A stretch of 64,000 nucleotides of DNA from Nitrospira sp. UBA6493. GTDB lineage: Bacteria > Nitrospirota > Nitrospiria > Nitrospirales > Nitrospiraceae. Position numbers and translations under genes: made by a program. The stretch covers positions 8,445 through 72,444 of the forward strand of contig DJMJ01000041.1 of assembly GCA_002435325.1 (NCBI GenBank). The letters are read 5' to 3'. Under the pieces are notes generated by a model. The model saw nothing but the letters and a program-made list of their open reading frames with translations, made no database searches and had not been told where the DNA came from. This document shows, piece by piece, positions 6,737 to 16,400 of the stretch (position 1 is its first letter; the number at the start of each line of letters is the position of its first letter).

Positions 6737-8933
6737 TGCGTCGAACCTCCTTGATCGTCTGAGGAACCTGCCAGACATCGCGCTGAACCACCGCGCCGTC
6801 TGTAAAAACCACCACACTGTGCCATCCATAAAAAAACAACAAGCGGGCCACTTTCGTCGCCGCGGCGGGATGCATCGCGTACACCACCGTCACCACCGAG
6901 CCGGGCACCCCCGCGCGATGGCAGGAAAACACGACGGCCATTGACGGCCCTTCATACTTCGCCCCCGCTACCCGAAACCCCGACGGCTCCAACTGCACCC
7001 GATCTCCGCAAGAATCCGCCAACAGAGCCTGCGCCTGCGCCTGATGTTCCGGTGTCGCCAGGATCAGGACCGATCCTGACTGAGGCAGCGCCGCCGTGTC
7101 TACCGGCAAAATCGCGGTTTTGCGGCCTGGCGAAACCGATTCTTCTTGTGCCTGAATGCGCGCCACCAGTTGCTGAAACGGCTGGGCATTGTCGGAATAT
7201 AACGGCAGGAGCGCCTTCCGTTGATCAGTCACATACAGATTCAGGACCGGCGCCAATTGCTCCCGCCTCAGTTGCTGCAGCGTCATGAATTGCGGGTCCA
7301 ACGATACCGATAGCGGCGCGTCTGGCACCGACACCTCGGCTTCTCCCCGAGTCCCAACGAGCGGCATCAACAGGGTCTGCACCGAACCCTGCATCGTGAC
7401 CTCGACGGGAATAGTCACGCGAAAGGGCGCGCCCTCCTGTCGCACTGCGACATACAGCCGGTAGGCGCCCGACTGATCCGTCTCGGGCGAGGCCGAGGCC
7501 TCAATGAGGGACAGCTGCGGCGCGCCGGGCCGTTCGACCCATTGCGCAAAAAACCAGCGCAGGTCTGTCCGGCTGACCTGCGCGAACACCCGTTCAAGAT
7601 CCTTCCAATCCGCATGCCGCCCGGAGAGTTCTGTGACAATCTGCTTCACTCCTCGCCAGAACGCCTCGTCTCCGATTTCCCTGCGCAGCTGATGAAAGAC
7701 CATCGCCGCCTTCTGATAGCCGATGGCATTGTCTTTCTCGTCACTCTTCCGCTGAAACTCCGCAACGGAATAATCGGCGGCGGGTGTGACATAGACACTA
7801 TACCCCTGCGTCATCAAACGCCGCTGCTCGCGCGCCTGGCGATCATCGTGCGCCAGCTCATGCCAGTAGTAGTTCGCCAGATAGGTCGTGAGCCCTTCAA
7901 CCCAATTGCCGCTCTCGGCACGATTCCACACGGCATTGCCGATCCAGGAATGAACGATCTCATGCCCCAACGCATAGGGCTGTGTGTAGTGGCGCTTGAT
8001 GCTGCCGCTGCCCAAGAGCGTGAACGACGGCATGCCCAGACCGCTCGCGAAAAAATTCTCCACCACGGCAAATTGCTCAAACGGATATGGCCCCAGCAGC
8101 GGCACATAGGCATCAAGATATTTCGCGGTCGCCTCTAGATACTCATCCGCCAGCGCCGCATCCTCCGGAAACAGGTATGTCGCGAGGCGAACGGCCTTCC
8201 CCTGTCCATTCGTCCACTCGCGCTGCTTCACGGTGAAGCGGTTCGCGGCCAGCGTCAACGCCTCCGAAATGCCCGACTCCCAGATCTGCCACATCACGCA
8301 AGGCTCGCCGCCCGCTGGCTCCGCACAGTCCCGCTTGGTCCCTCCACGCCCCTGACTGACCGTGGTCCATCCCTGCGGCATCTCGACCGCGAGTGCATAG
8401 GAGGCCAGCGAACCGGGCCGATCGGGATACCATCCGCTTTCGCTGCTCAAGTACACGCCCTCCGGCCCGATATGGCCGGCGGTCTCACTCGGCGTGACGA
8501 ACCGGAGATGGCGAGGTTCGCGCGGCGGATCGTGGATCAGGCCCTCGTAATGCCACTCGACAGTCACGTCCCCAGAGGCGGTCTGCGGCAGCGAGAGACG
8601 AATGGATTGAATCGTGGAATCAGCTCCTGACAGGCCGACCGTAAACGACAAGGGAACGGATCCTTCCCCTTCTACCAGAAACAACTCCATGATCCGTAGC
8701 GATTTGGCCAAGGTGAACTCGATGAATTGCGGCCGCGCGCCGACCTGAAGCACCATTCGATCTAAGACGGTCAGATGATGCCGTTCGGGGTCGATCGCCG
8801 CCCAAAGATCATGATGGCGTATGGCCGGAGCAGACGGAAGCTGATCGCTGACCTGGCCGTAAGATGGAGGCAGGAACAGCGAGAGCCCGAAAAGCATCGT
8901 ACTGAGAGCGTACCCTGCGCGTCCGAATGACAT
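6723..8933 (-). CDS. M1-family zinc metallopeptidase, exported
   Basis: A 736-residue protein. The frame opens at a TTG (8969) inside the upstream gene; the ATG at 8933 gives a signal peptide (FGLSLFLPPSYGQ) and is preferred. The zinc site is intact: HEIVH, with the third ligand glutamate 18 residues later in NWVEGLTTY. The upstream substrate loop reads GLGMPSFTLLG, so the GAMEN-type glutamate that holds a free N terminus in M1 aminopeptidases is absent. A beta-rich N-terminal domain precedes the catalytic region and a propeptide-like or Ig-like tail follows. It is coupled to the PD40 propeller gene downstream. Metallopeptidase activity is likely; aminopeptidase specificity is doubtful. Confidence 0.8.
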   Translation of the reverse strand: MSFGRAGYALSTMLFGLSLFLPPSYGQVSDQLPSAPAIRHHDLWAAIDPERHHLTVLDRMVLQVGARPQFIEFTLAKSLRIMELFLVEGEGSVPLSFTVGLSGADSTIQSIRLSLPQTASGDVTVEWHYEGLIHDPPREPRHLRFVTPSETAGHIGPEGVYLSSESGWYPDRPGSLASYALAVEMPQGWTTVSQGRGGTKRDCAEPAGGEPCVMWQIWESGISEALTLAANRFTVKQREWTNGQGKAVRLATYLFPEDAALADEYLEATAKYLDAYVPLLGPYPFEQFAVVENFFASGLGMPSFTLLGSGSIKRHYTQPYALGHEIVHSWIGNAVWNRAESGNWVEGLTTYLANYYWHELAHDDRQAREQRRLMTQGYSVYVTPAADYSVAEFQRKSDEKDNAIGYQKAAMVFHQLRREIGDEAFWRGVKQIVTELSGRHADWKDLERVFAQVSRTDLRWFFAQWVERPGAPQLSLIEASASPETDQSGAYRLYVAVRQEGAPFRVTIPVEVTMQGSVQTLLMPLVGTRGEAEVSVPDAPLSVSLDPQFMTLQQLRREQLAPVLNLYVTDQRKALLPLYSDNAQPFQQLVARIQAQEESVSPGRKTAILPVDTAALPQSGSVLILATPEHQAQAQALLADSCGDRVQLEPSGFRVAGAKYEGPSMAVVFSCHRAGVPGSVVTVVYAMHPAAATKVARLLFFYGWHSVVVFTDGAVVQRDVWQVPQTIKEVRRNAQQ

Positions 8934-8943
8934 CGGAAGGGTT

Positions 8944-9729
8944 TTAGCACTCGCGGCAGACGAGCACAAGCTGAACGGCAGTCAGAAGGCGATCCAGCGC
9001 AATCGGTTTACCCAGAATCTCTTGAGGACCCAATGCCCAGGCTTCTTCGAGCATTTCCTCGTTATGGCTCCCAGTCATGATGATCACCCCGCCCGGATAC
9101 TCGCTGTCCCGGAGCGCCTGCAGGACCTCGATCCCGGACAGGCCTGGGAGAATCATATCCAAGATGATCAGATCGGGTGCGGACTCCTGCACGACGCGCA
9201 AGGCCTCATGACCATCGGCCACTCCGAAGGCCCGATAGCCCCGCACACTCAGAAATTGAACCAGCAAATCCCGAATGAGCGGATCATCGTCGACAATCAG
9301 CACGGATTCGCCGGCATCCTGCCCTCCCACCGCAGTGACTGGAGAACTCGGGGCCGGATTCGCCCTGACCGGCAACTGCGAAACCCGGTGCACGGCCTCG
9401 ACAAGAATATCCAGCGACAGCCCGCGACGGACAAAGTCCGTCACGCGCAACGAGCGCGCTTGATTCTCCTGCACCTCGGTAGCACCTCCGCCCAGGATGA
9501 TCACCGGAGCCTCGGGATCGGTTGCTCGAATTTCTTTGAGCACCGTGAGCCCGTCCATCTCGGGCATGCGCAAATCGAGCAACGTGATACGCGGTGCGTG
9601 CTTCCGGAACAGTTGCAACCCTTCCCGCCCGCTCGTGCATGTCATCACGCGATAGCCATGCCGGGTCAGCACGGTCTGCAAGAGATCGCAATTCATCTGG
9701 TCATCGTCCACGATCAAAATCGTAATCAT
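8944..9729 (-). CDS. Double receiver-domain response regulator
   Basis: A 261-residue protein made only of two receiver domains (about 1-120 and 140-261) and a short linker; no output domain is present. Both have the acidic pocket (VDDD) and phospho-acceptor aspartate (LLDLRMPEMDG; ILDMILPGLSG). The second has a normal switch threonine (IIMTGS) and lysine (LGKPI). The first has VIILGGG and FVRRG at these places, so the Thr/Ser and Lys are replaced by Gly and Arg. No histidine kinase is adjacent. It lies between ftsY and the M1 peptidase gene. A role as a phosphorelay or protein-interaction module is inferred. Confidence 0.85.
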   Translation of the reverse strand: MITILIVDDDQMNCDLLQTVLTRHGYRVMTCTSGREGLQLFRKHAPRITLLDLRMPEMDGLTVLKEIRATDPEAPVIILGGGATEVQENQARSLRVTDFVRRGLSLDILVEAVHRVSQLPVRANPAPSSPVTAVGGQDAGESVLIVDDDPLIRDLLVQFLSVRGYRAFGVADGHEALRVVQESAPDLIILDMILPGLSGIEVLQALRDSEYPGGVIIMTGSHNEEMLEEAWALGPQEILGKPIALDRLLTAVQLVLVCREC

Positions 9730-9843
9730 GCGAACCGCTGGCCTCCGGATTCACCACCGCTGACAGAGAGACAAGGCCCACGCCCCGCCATCGTCCGCCT
9801 CAACCTTAGCACGAGGTTGCCGAAGTGCAAAGAAAATGACCGG

Positions 9844-10779
9844 TTATGAACGGGGAGCAGGTTGTCCGAACAACGCGGCGATAAAGGCTTCCTGATTGAA
9901 GTCCTGGAGATCCTCGACCCCTTCGCCGACACCGATCAGCCGGACCGGGATTTTCAGCTCCTCGGCAATGGCAACGACGATGCCCCCGCGCGCGGTCCCG
10001 TCGAGCTTGGTGAGGACTAGACCGGTCACGCCAACCGACTCCTTGAATTGCCGCGCTTGCGCCAAGGCGTTCTGCCCCAGCGTGGCGTCCAACACCAGCA
10101 ACGTTTCATGCGGCGCGCCCGGCAGCTCCTGGCCGATCACGCGGGTGATTTTTCGCAACTCATCCATGAGGTTGGATTTGGTATGCAACCGGCCGGCGGT
10201 ATCGATCAGCACGACATCGGCTCCGCGCGCCTTCGCAGCCACAATGCCATCGAACGCCACCGCTGCCGGGTCCGCCCCATGCCGTTGCCGGATGACATCC
10301 ACCCCGACACGATCCGCCCAGACTTGCAGCTGATCGATCGCCGCGGCGCGAAAGGTATCGCCCGCCACGAGCAAAGGCCGGCGGCCGCCTTGCACCAGCC
10401 GTTGCGCCATTTTCGCAATCGTGGTGGTCTTCCCCACTCCATTGACCCCGACAACCAGGACCACAAACGGCTTCGGTCCCTGCGCGATCAACTGTTCCAG
10501 TGACGCCCCCTGCACCGGAGCCAAGAGGCCATAGACCGTCCGGCTCAATACGTTCTGCAAGGCCTCAGGGCTCGCCGCATCCGCCCCGCGCGCATGCTTT
10601 TGCACATGGGTCATGAGACGATCCACCACGCGCACGCCCAGATCGGCACTCAAGAGCGCGGCCTCCAACTCTTCGAGCATCGCCGGGTCCGGCGTCCGCC
10701 CCAACACACGATCGAGCGATTGCCGCACGACCTGGCGTGTTTTACTGAGTCCGTCGCTGAGCCGCTGAAACCACCCCAT
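9844..10779 (-). CDS. ftsY: Signal recognition particle receptor FtsY
   Basis: A 311-residue NG-domain GTPase. The G-domain motifs are clear: VGVNGVGKTTT (G1, about residue 113), GDTFRAAA, VLIDTAGRLH (G3), LVLTKLDGTARGG (G4) and the closing GVGEGVEDLQDF typical of FtsY. The acidic N-terminal A domain of E. coli FtsY is missing; the protein starts directly with an amphipathic helix (MGWFQRLSDGLSKT) likely to bind the membrane. With Ffh it docks ribosome-nascent-chain complexes at the translocon. Its start is 3 bp after the ybeY stop, so the two are co-transcribed. Confidence 0.97.
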   Translation of the reverse strand: MGWFQRLSDGLSKTRQVVRQSLDRVLGRTPDPAMLEELEAALLSADLGVRVVDRLMTHVQKHARGADAASPEALQNVLSRTVYGLLAPVQGASLEQLIAQGPKPFVVLVVGVNGVGKTTTIAKMAQRLVQGGRRPLLVAGDTFRAAAIDQLQVWADRVGVDVIRQRHGADPAAVAFDGIVAAKARGADVVLIDTAGRLHTKSNLMDELRKITRVIGQELPGAPHETLLVLDATLGQNALAQARQFKESVGVTGLVLTKLDGTARGGIVVAIAEELKIPVRLIGVGEGVEDLQDFNQEAFIAALFGQPAPRS

Positions 10780-10781
10780 GA

Positions 10782-11279
10782 TTACTCCGTCTTTCTGCTG
10801 CGCCGCCGCGGCGGCGAATCCGATTTGGGTACCGTAACCAGCCGGGGAATCGGCCTGAGCACCCGTAAAATCTGCTGTTCCCGCCGGCGCATGCGCCGGG
10901 CTTCCTGGTCGCTCCGTTCATGATCGTACCCGCACAGGTGCAACACACCATGCACCAAGAGCCAGGCCAGCTCCTCATCTAACGCCCGACCGTTCTCTTT
11001 CGCCTGGCGGCGGGCCGTCGGCACCGAAATCACGACATCGCCAAGGAGCGCCCCATTGGGGCAGGCCGATTCCCGCATGGCAAAGGCCAGCACATCCGTC
11101 GTGCGATCTTTTTTCCGATACTCCCGGTTCAGCCGACGCATGCGCCCGTCCCCGATCAACTCAACACTCAGCTCTGACGACGCTTCGCCAACGGCCTCCA
11201 GCACCTGCAAGACTACACGCAACCACGCCGTCTGCCGCACCACCAGCCGCCTCAGACGCACACGCAGATAGACAGCCAT
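10782..11279 (-). CDS. ybeY: Endoribonuclease YbeY (16S rRNA maturation)
   Basis: A 165-residue protein with the UPF0054/YbeY zinc signature HGVLHLCGYDH (H-x3-H-x5-H, about residue 115) and the preceding NREYRKKDRTTDVLAFAM block. YbeY is a metal-dependent RNase acting in 16S rRNA 3'-end maturation and ribosome quality control. It directly follows phoH (3 bp gap), the usual pairing in bacteria, and precedes ftsY. The last 20 residues are basic. Confidence 0.95.
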   Translation of the reverse strand: MAVYLRVRLRRLVVRQTAWLRVVLQVLEAVGEASSELSVELIGDGRMRRLNREYRKKDRTTDVLAFAMRESACPNGALLGDVVISVPTARRQAKENGRALDEELAWLLVHGVLHLCGYDHERSDQEARRMRRREQQILRVLRPIPRLVTVPKSDSPPRRRSRKTE

Positions 11280-11282
11280 TGT

Positions 11283-12347
11283 TTAGTGGGATTGGCCCGA
11301 GGAATCACTCGCCGGGGATCCGGAGGGAGCCGCCTTACGGGAGTTTGATGAGAGCGATGGCAAGGAACCCTGTCCCCGAGAGGCTCTCGGGGCGCCGCCA
11401 TTGGCCGACTGATACCGATCATAGGCCTTCACAATGTCCTGTACCAGGCGATGACGCACCACGTCCTTCTCGTCGAAGTAGATGAACTCGATGCCGTCGA
11501 TGCCGCGCAAAATCTCTTTGACCTCAATGAGGCCCGACATACGGTCGACCGGCAAATCCACCTGCGTAATGTCGCCGGTGACCACCACCTTCGAGTGAAA
11601 GCCCAATCGGGTCAAAAACATCTTCATCTGTTCCGCTGTCGCATTCTGCGCCTCGTCAAGAATCACGAACGAATCGTTCAGCGTCCGCCCGCGCATGAAG
11701 GCCAGCGGCGCAATCTCGATATCGCCGCGTTCGATCAGGCGATTGGCCCGCTCCATATCCATCATATCGAACAAGGCATCGTACAGCGGCCGCAGATAGG
11801 GATTCACCTTTGCATACATATCGCCAGGCAGAAATCCCAGCTTTTCTCCGGCTTCAACCGCCGGACGGGCCAGAATAATTCGGCTCACCGCTTTGGTCAT
11901 CAACGCGCTGACCGCCATCGCCATCGCCAGATAGGTCTTGCCCGTTCCCGCAGGCCCGATCGCAATCACGATGTCGTGCTGCTCGATGGCTTCGATGTAC
12001 GCTTTTTGCGCGGGAGACTTCGGCCCGATAAACCGCTTCTTGGTGACAATCGCCGTCGCACCTGCGAGCACATCCTTAATTGAGGCGTCGGGTGTCTGGC
12101 GCAACGCCGTCAATGCATGCTTCACGTCGTCCGGCTGAAGAACAAGTCCGTCGTTGGTGAGATTCGCGAGTTCGAAGAGAATGCGTTCGGCCTGGCGGGT
12201 GGCGTCGAGTTGACCATCAAGAGTCAACTCTTCCCCGCGCGCGGAGAGCCGTACGCCGAGCTCACCTTCGATCAATTTGAGGTGGCAGTCGTGATGACCG
12301 AACAATGCGGCAGTATTCGTGCCTTCTCGTAGTTTCAGTTTACGCAC
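11283..12347 (-). CDS. PhoH family ATPase (PhoH/YbeZ)
   Basis: A 354-residue protein starting at a GTG (12345-12347), with a purine-rich GAGGGAG about 15 bases upstream; no better start is in frame. The N terminus is a KH-like region, followed by the P-loop ATPase core with Walker A GPAGTGKTYLA (about residue 134) and Walker B VILDEAQNAT (about 233). This is the YbeZ type that pairs with YbeY in RNA metabolism; ybeY follows at once. The Ser/Pro-rich tail is not conserved. It begins 82 bp after the pilus-operon lipoprotein gene on the same strand, so read-through from the pilus genes is possible. Confidence 0.92.
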   Translation of the reverse strand: MRKLKLREGTNTAALFGHHDCHLKLIEGELGVRLSARGEELTLDGQLDATRQAERILFELANLTNDGLVLQPDDVKHALTALRQTPDASIKDVLAGATAIVTKKRFIGPKSPAQKAYIEAIEQHDIVIAIGPAGTGKTYLAMAMAVSALMTKAVSRIILARPAVEAGEKLGFLPGDMYAKVNPYLRPLYDALFDMMDMERANRLIERGDIEIAPLAFMRGRTLNDSFVILDEAQNATAEQMKMFLTRLGFHSKVVVTGDITQVDLPVDRMSGLIEVKEILRGIDGIEFIYFDEKDVVRHRLVQDIVKAYDRYQSANGGAPRASRGQGSLPSLSSNSRKAAPSGSPASDSSGQSH

Positions 12348-12428
12348 GAATGCGTGGTGTTCTCCCTCGGCAACGTCAGATGCGCGTATTCTATCAGAGG
12401 GGGAAAAGGCGAGACAAGCGGAGATGCC

Positions 12429-13448
12429 TCAAGTTCCGGCCGGCTCGGCAGGCGTAACTGTTGTCGTAAGGTTGAGCTCGAATTCCTGGAAGGCAACACC
12501 TCCCTGAGTGTCTTTCGCCACAATGCGGACTTTGTGCGCGCCCACCTGAGGTGATTCCACCACCCACGTTACAACTCCAGTTTGCGCATCGATCTGCATC
12601 CCCGGAGGAGCCGTTTCCAGCGAAAAGACAATGGCATCCGACTCGGCATCAGTGGCTTGGACACGATAATCATACCGATTGTTCACAATCGTGGTCGCCG
12701 GATTCGATACAATCCTTGGAGGCGTATTTCCGACAGAGATCGGCCCCAATCGAAGGACAGGGCCTTTGCTCGTACCATCAGATGGCACCGCCTCAACCGC
12801 CAGGGTATCCCCGAGAACAAAGCCGACCGTCTCGAATTCAGATTCCTCGCCTTCGTGAATCAACTTGCCGTTTTTCAACCAGCGATACACCACCTGAATA
12901 GCATCACCGTCAATGTCCGACAGCTTCGCACGCGCCCGCACGCGGACGCCAGGGAACACGTATGGGGGCTCGATCTCCAACGCTTCTCCCATGGGCGGCG
13001 AGTTACCCACGATTACAGACTCGCTGGTCTTTGAATCCCCTTCGACCGTCCCGTCATGCGGCCACACCTGCACTGAGACTCGATCGCCACGCTTCAGTAT
13101 CGCGGCCGGCAACTGTTCGTTATCCTGGCCAGGGATCGCCTTGCCATTGACACTCCACTGGTACCGAAACCGAAGGGAATTGCGATCAATATCCTGCGCC
13201 TCGACATGTGCCGTGACAGGACTAGTCAACACCAGTGGAACAGGCTGGATCGTCACCGCGCGCACAGTTGGAGGATGATTTCCCGACGAAGATACGTTCG
13301 ACCTGTTATCAGGAGAACTGCGCTGGCACCCGGTGAAGAATGCGACACTGACTACGCACGCACTTACAGCCCAGAAAAGACTTTGCCTGGCACGAGGCAT
13401 AATGCTTCGTGCCCGCGTGACTCCCTTTGAGAATTGCCTTTCCGCCAT
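12429..13448 (-). CDS. Lipoprotein with three Ig/cadherin-like repeats, linked to pilY1
   Basis: A 339-residue protein starting at the ATG at 13448, one base after the pilY1 stop; an inner ATG at 13400 also gives a good signal peptide and cannot be excluded. The leader ends in a lipobox (AFFTGC), so the mature protein is a lipid-anchored Cys-start protein. Three domains of about 90 residues follow, the first two ending in a GN(S/T)PP-type linker, with Asp-rich AQDIDRNSL, LSDIDGDAI and ATDAESDAI motifs typical of calcium-binding cadherin or PKD-like Ig repeats. It is the last gene of the pilus operon and so is a candidate surface partner or adhesin for PilY1; this role is inferred from position only. 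Confidence 0.75.
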   Translation of the reverse strand: MAERQFSKGVTRARSIMPRARQSLFWAVSACVVSVAFFTGCQRSSPDNRSNVSSSGNHPPTVRAVTIQPVPLVLTSPVTAHVEAQDIDRNSLRFRYQWSVNGKAIPGQDNEQLPAAILKRGDRVSVQVWPHDGTVEGDSKTSESVIVGNSPPMGEALEIEPPYVFPGVRVRARAKLSDIDGDAIQVVYRWLKNGKLIHEGEESEFETVGFVLGDTLAVEAVPSDGTSKGPVLRLGPISVGNTPPRIVSNPATTIVNNRYDYRVQATDAESDAIVFSLETAPPGMQIDAQTGVVTWVVESPQVGAHKVRIVAKDTQGGVAFQEFELNLTTTVTPAEPAGT

Positions 13449-13449
13449 A

Positions 13450-16400
13450 TCAATCCCGCTGATTGATCCATGAGACATATTCGCTCTTCGCGGACAATCC
13501 GTTGAAGGCAACATTGGTCACTTTGGAGTCGCTGGTCTGAATGAACCCCGACGCACCGCCAGCCCCTAAGTGAACCGCCACCTTGGAGGCGACACCCTCA
13601 CCCAGAGCGACACTCCGTATGGCCTTCCCTGACGAGTCCACGCCAAAGAGCGGCTCCAGCGGCGGCCCTCCAGTCTTGTAGTAGAGACCATAGAGATTAC
13701 TTTCTCCGGCCGCGACACAAATATCGTTGGTCGGAATAAAGGTCGGAAACAGCACAACTCCCGCCAGAACGCTTGGCGAAACGATCGACCGCTCTTTCGA
13801 TGTCGGGAGGATTGTCACCCAACCATCCATTGACTTCACGAGCGTGATCAGGGCCGGATACGTGGTGGTTCCAACCACCCCGTTCACTTGATTAGACCCT
13901 GAGGCGCACGTGATACAAATTTGCACGTTCGAGACATCGAGAAGATTATCCACCCAGCAATCAACCGTCGATGACTGTGTACATCCGCCAGGCCGCATAA
14001 CGGAATCTTTCAGCCCAACCAAAAACTGTGTATCCGTATTCGTTTTATCCGCCACGCTCAGGAAACGCCCCGTGCCGAAAAACACCCAGGTTTCTCCCGT
14101 ATCATCAACGGTAACCGTTGGACTCGCCGTAACAGGTCCGAGATACGTCCACCCCGATAACAGATTAAACGTGTCCAGCATTTCCGTGGGAACCCGGTTC
14201 GCACCGGAAGGAACGCCCCAGGTCGAGGTCGAGCAGGGGGCGGCACTACAGGTCCCCATCGTTAATCGATACATTTTCCCGGTCCAACGCCCGATGCCAC
14301 TTGATGCCGGATCGATTGTTCGTCCGACGTAGACCACGTCGTCCCGATAATCGAGATCCCGGTCATAGGTGACGGGATCAGCTATGAAAGAATTCCATGA
14401 ACCCACCGGCATCTTGGTCACAGTCGGCGGGGTTCCGAGGGGCGCCCCCAACTGAACCACAAAAAGCTTCGCCGCTCCCGCGGCGCGCCCATCATACCCG
14501 TGCATCCCGGAACCAACCACCATGTACCACTTCGCATTCACATTGCTCGTTTTGCTATCTGGAGCCGGATTCATCCGAACGATCGTCGGGAAACTCGTCG
14601 TCAATCCAAGATCCGACGACGAATACACTCCGACCACCGTCGGAGTTGCGTCCGGGTCAGTGATGTCCAGAATGTAATAGGCGCTGTACACATAGCGGTC
14701 CTCGCCCGCATCGGCTGTATCGCCATCGTTATTGAGATCCATGACGAGATGGAATGCCGGACCGCCGTTATTGCCGCCGGACACGGCCGCACATGAGCCG
14801 CAACTTCCGCCGAACCGCAGCCCGACGATTGCGATCGTCCCCCACCCGCCGGGATGAATACAGCCGAGCGCCGTCGGAGTCGTTCCTCCGCCGCAAGCCG
14901 CTTCCTCCGTAAAGATAGGCACATCCGTAATCCGCGGCTGCAAATCGACATACGAGACATGCGTGTAATTCGTTTGTGTGTACCAGATCAGTTGCGGCAA
15001 TAGCGCATAGGGGATGAATCCCCACATCTCTTTGCCGACCTCCGGCCCTGTTGAGTTATCGTCCGGCCCCGTCGTGTACCACCCATGCTCCTCGACTCCG
15101 CTGGTATTCGGATCATCACCCTTGTGGTAATAGCCTCCGTTAAAAGCGTGCAGCATCCCGTCGTTGGCGCCTACATACACCGTCTGTCGCCGCTTGGCCC
15201 ATCGCTTGTAGAAGCCGCTATAGCTCGCATCGCCATGCAACAGGTCATATCGCTCCCGCGGAGTGCCGACGATTGTCGGACTCGAGTTCACCACATCCCC
15301 GAGCTTCCACACCTTCAACGAACCCTCGACCGTGATCTCCCGGTTCCGCATGCCCGTTACCTGGGTGCCATGGATGAAGTTGATGATGTTGGTGGCCGTA
15401 TATGTGCCGCTGCTGCTCGCCCGCAAATAGGGCTTGAGTGTCGCGGCATTCCCCGTACTGAACGCCATCTGCTCGTTGACATCCACGACGCCGTCATTGT
15501 CGAGATCGACCCAGGTGATGAGGTTACGGGGAGACGCCGCCAGATCCCGCAGCGCCAGCTTTTTCCCTGCCTCCCAGATCCCCTGCATTTCCCGCAAGCC
15601 CACCGTCTCATAAGGCGTTGTACTATCAGGCAGGCCATCCATGGGAGCCACATCGTGATATCGCTCGACCACAACGTTGCCCGACACCGGATCCTTCTTT
15701 GTCACCACAATGTTGTCGTCGCTATAGACGAGCTTCCCGTCCGGAGGGCCACCGGGGCTGCGATCCTCTCGCAGATTCCCGAACCCATCGACGAAGAGAC
15801 CTTGCACAAATCCGGTCCACTTGATTTCATTCACGCCCTCAAAGGTCGAGGGGTAAAAGAACGCTTGATAGAGCGACCCTTCTCCCGTCGAAGCCGTCGC
15901 CAGCACCGAGATCGAAGTACCGGAGGCGGCTTTCTTCAAAATGGCGGCAATCGCGGCATTGATCTGGGCCGCAAGATCGCCCCCCTCGGACGCATCATAA
16001 AACGTATCCGGCACACAGTCCCTATCCAAATCCCACTCCGCATTGCTCGTACTGGCACCGCTCCCGAGATTCGAGCCAGTGGGGTAGGTACAGGTCTGGG
16101 AGCCGGTCAAATCGACCGCATTGTCATTGTTGCGATCTTCGAATCCGCCATATTTGGCCGCAGACGCCAAGAGCGCTGCTCCGGTTGGCCCCCCCATGGC
16201 GTTAACTGCATAAAACACGGCGTTTTGCGTCCCGGAAAGATCGCCCCTCAAATCATGCGTGCGTCCGTAATAGGCCACGTCGTCCAACCGATCACCCGCG
16301 GCGCCACTACTCACCACGCCAATGTTCGTCCCGCTAAAGAGATTGCCGAACGGCGACTGCAAGTCTGGCGCATTACCATCGTTCACCCCAATACCCGGGC

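Noticed and set aside
5681..6754. A 357-codon plus-strand frame
   Set aside because: It is the antisense of the PD40 propeller gene, which has a signal peptide and repeated FSPDGK motifs.
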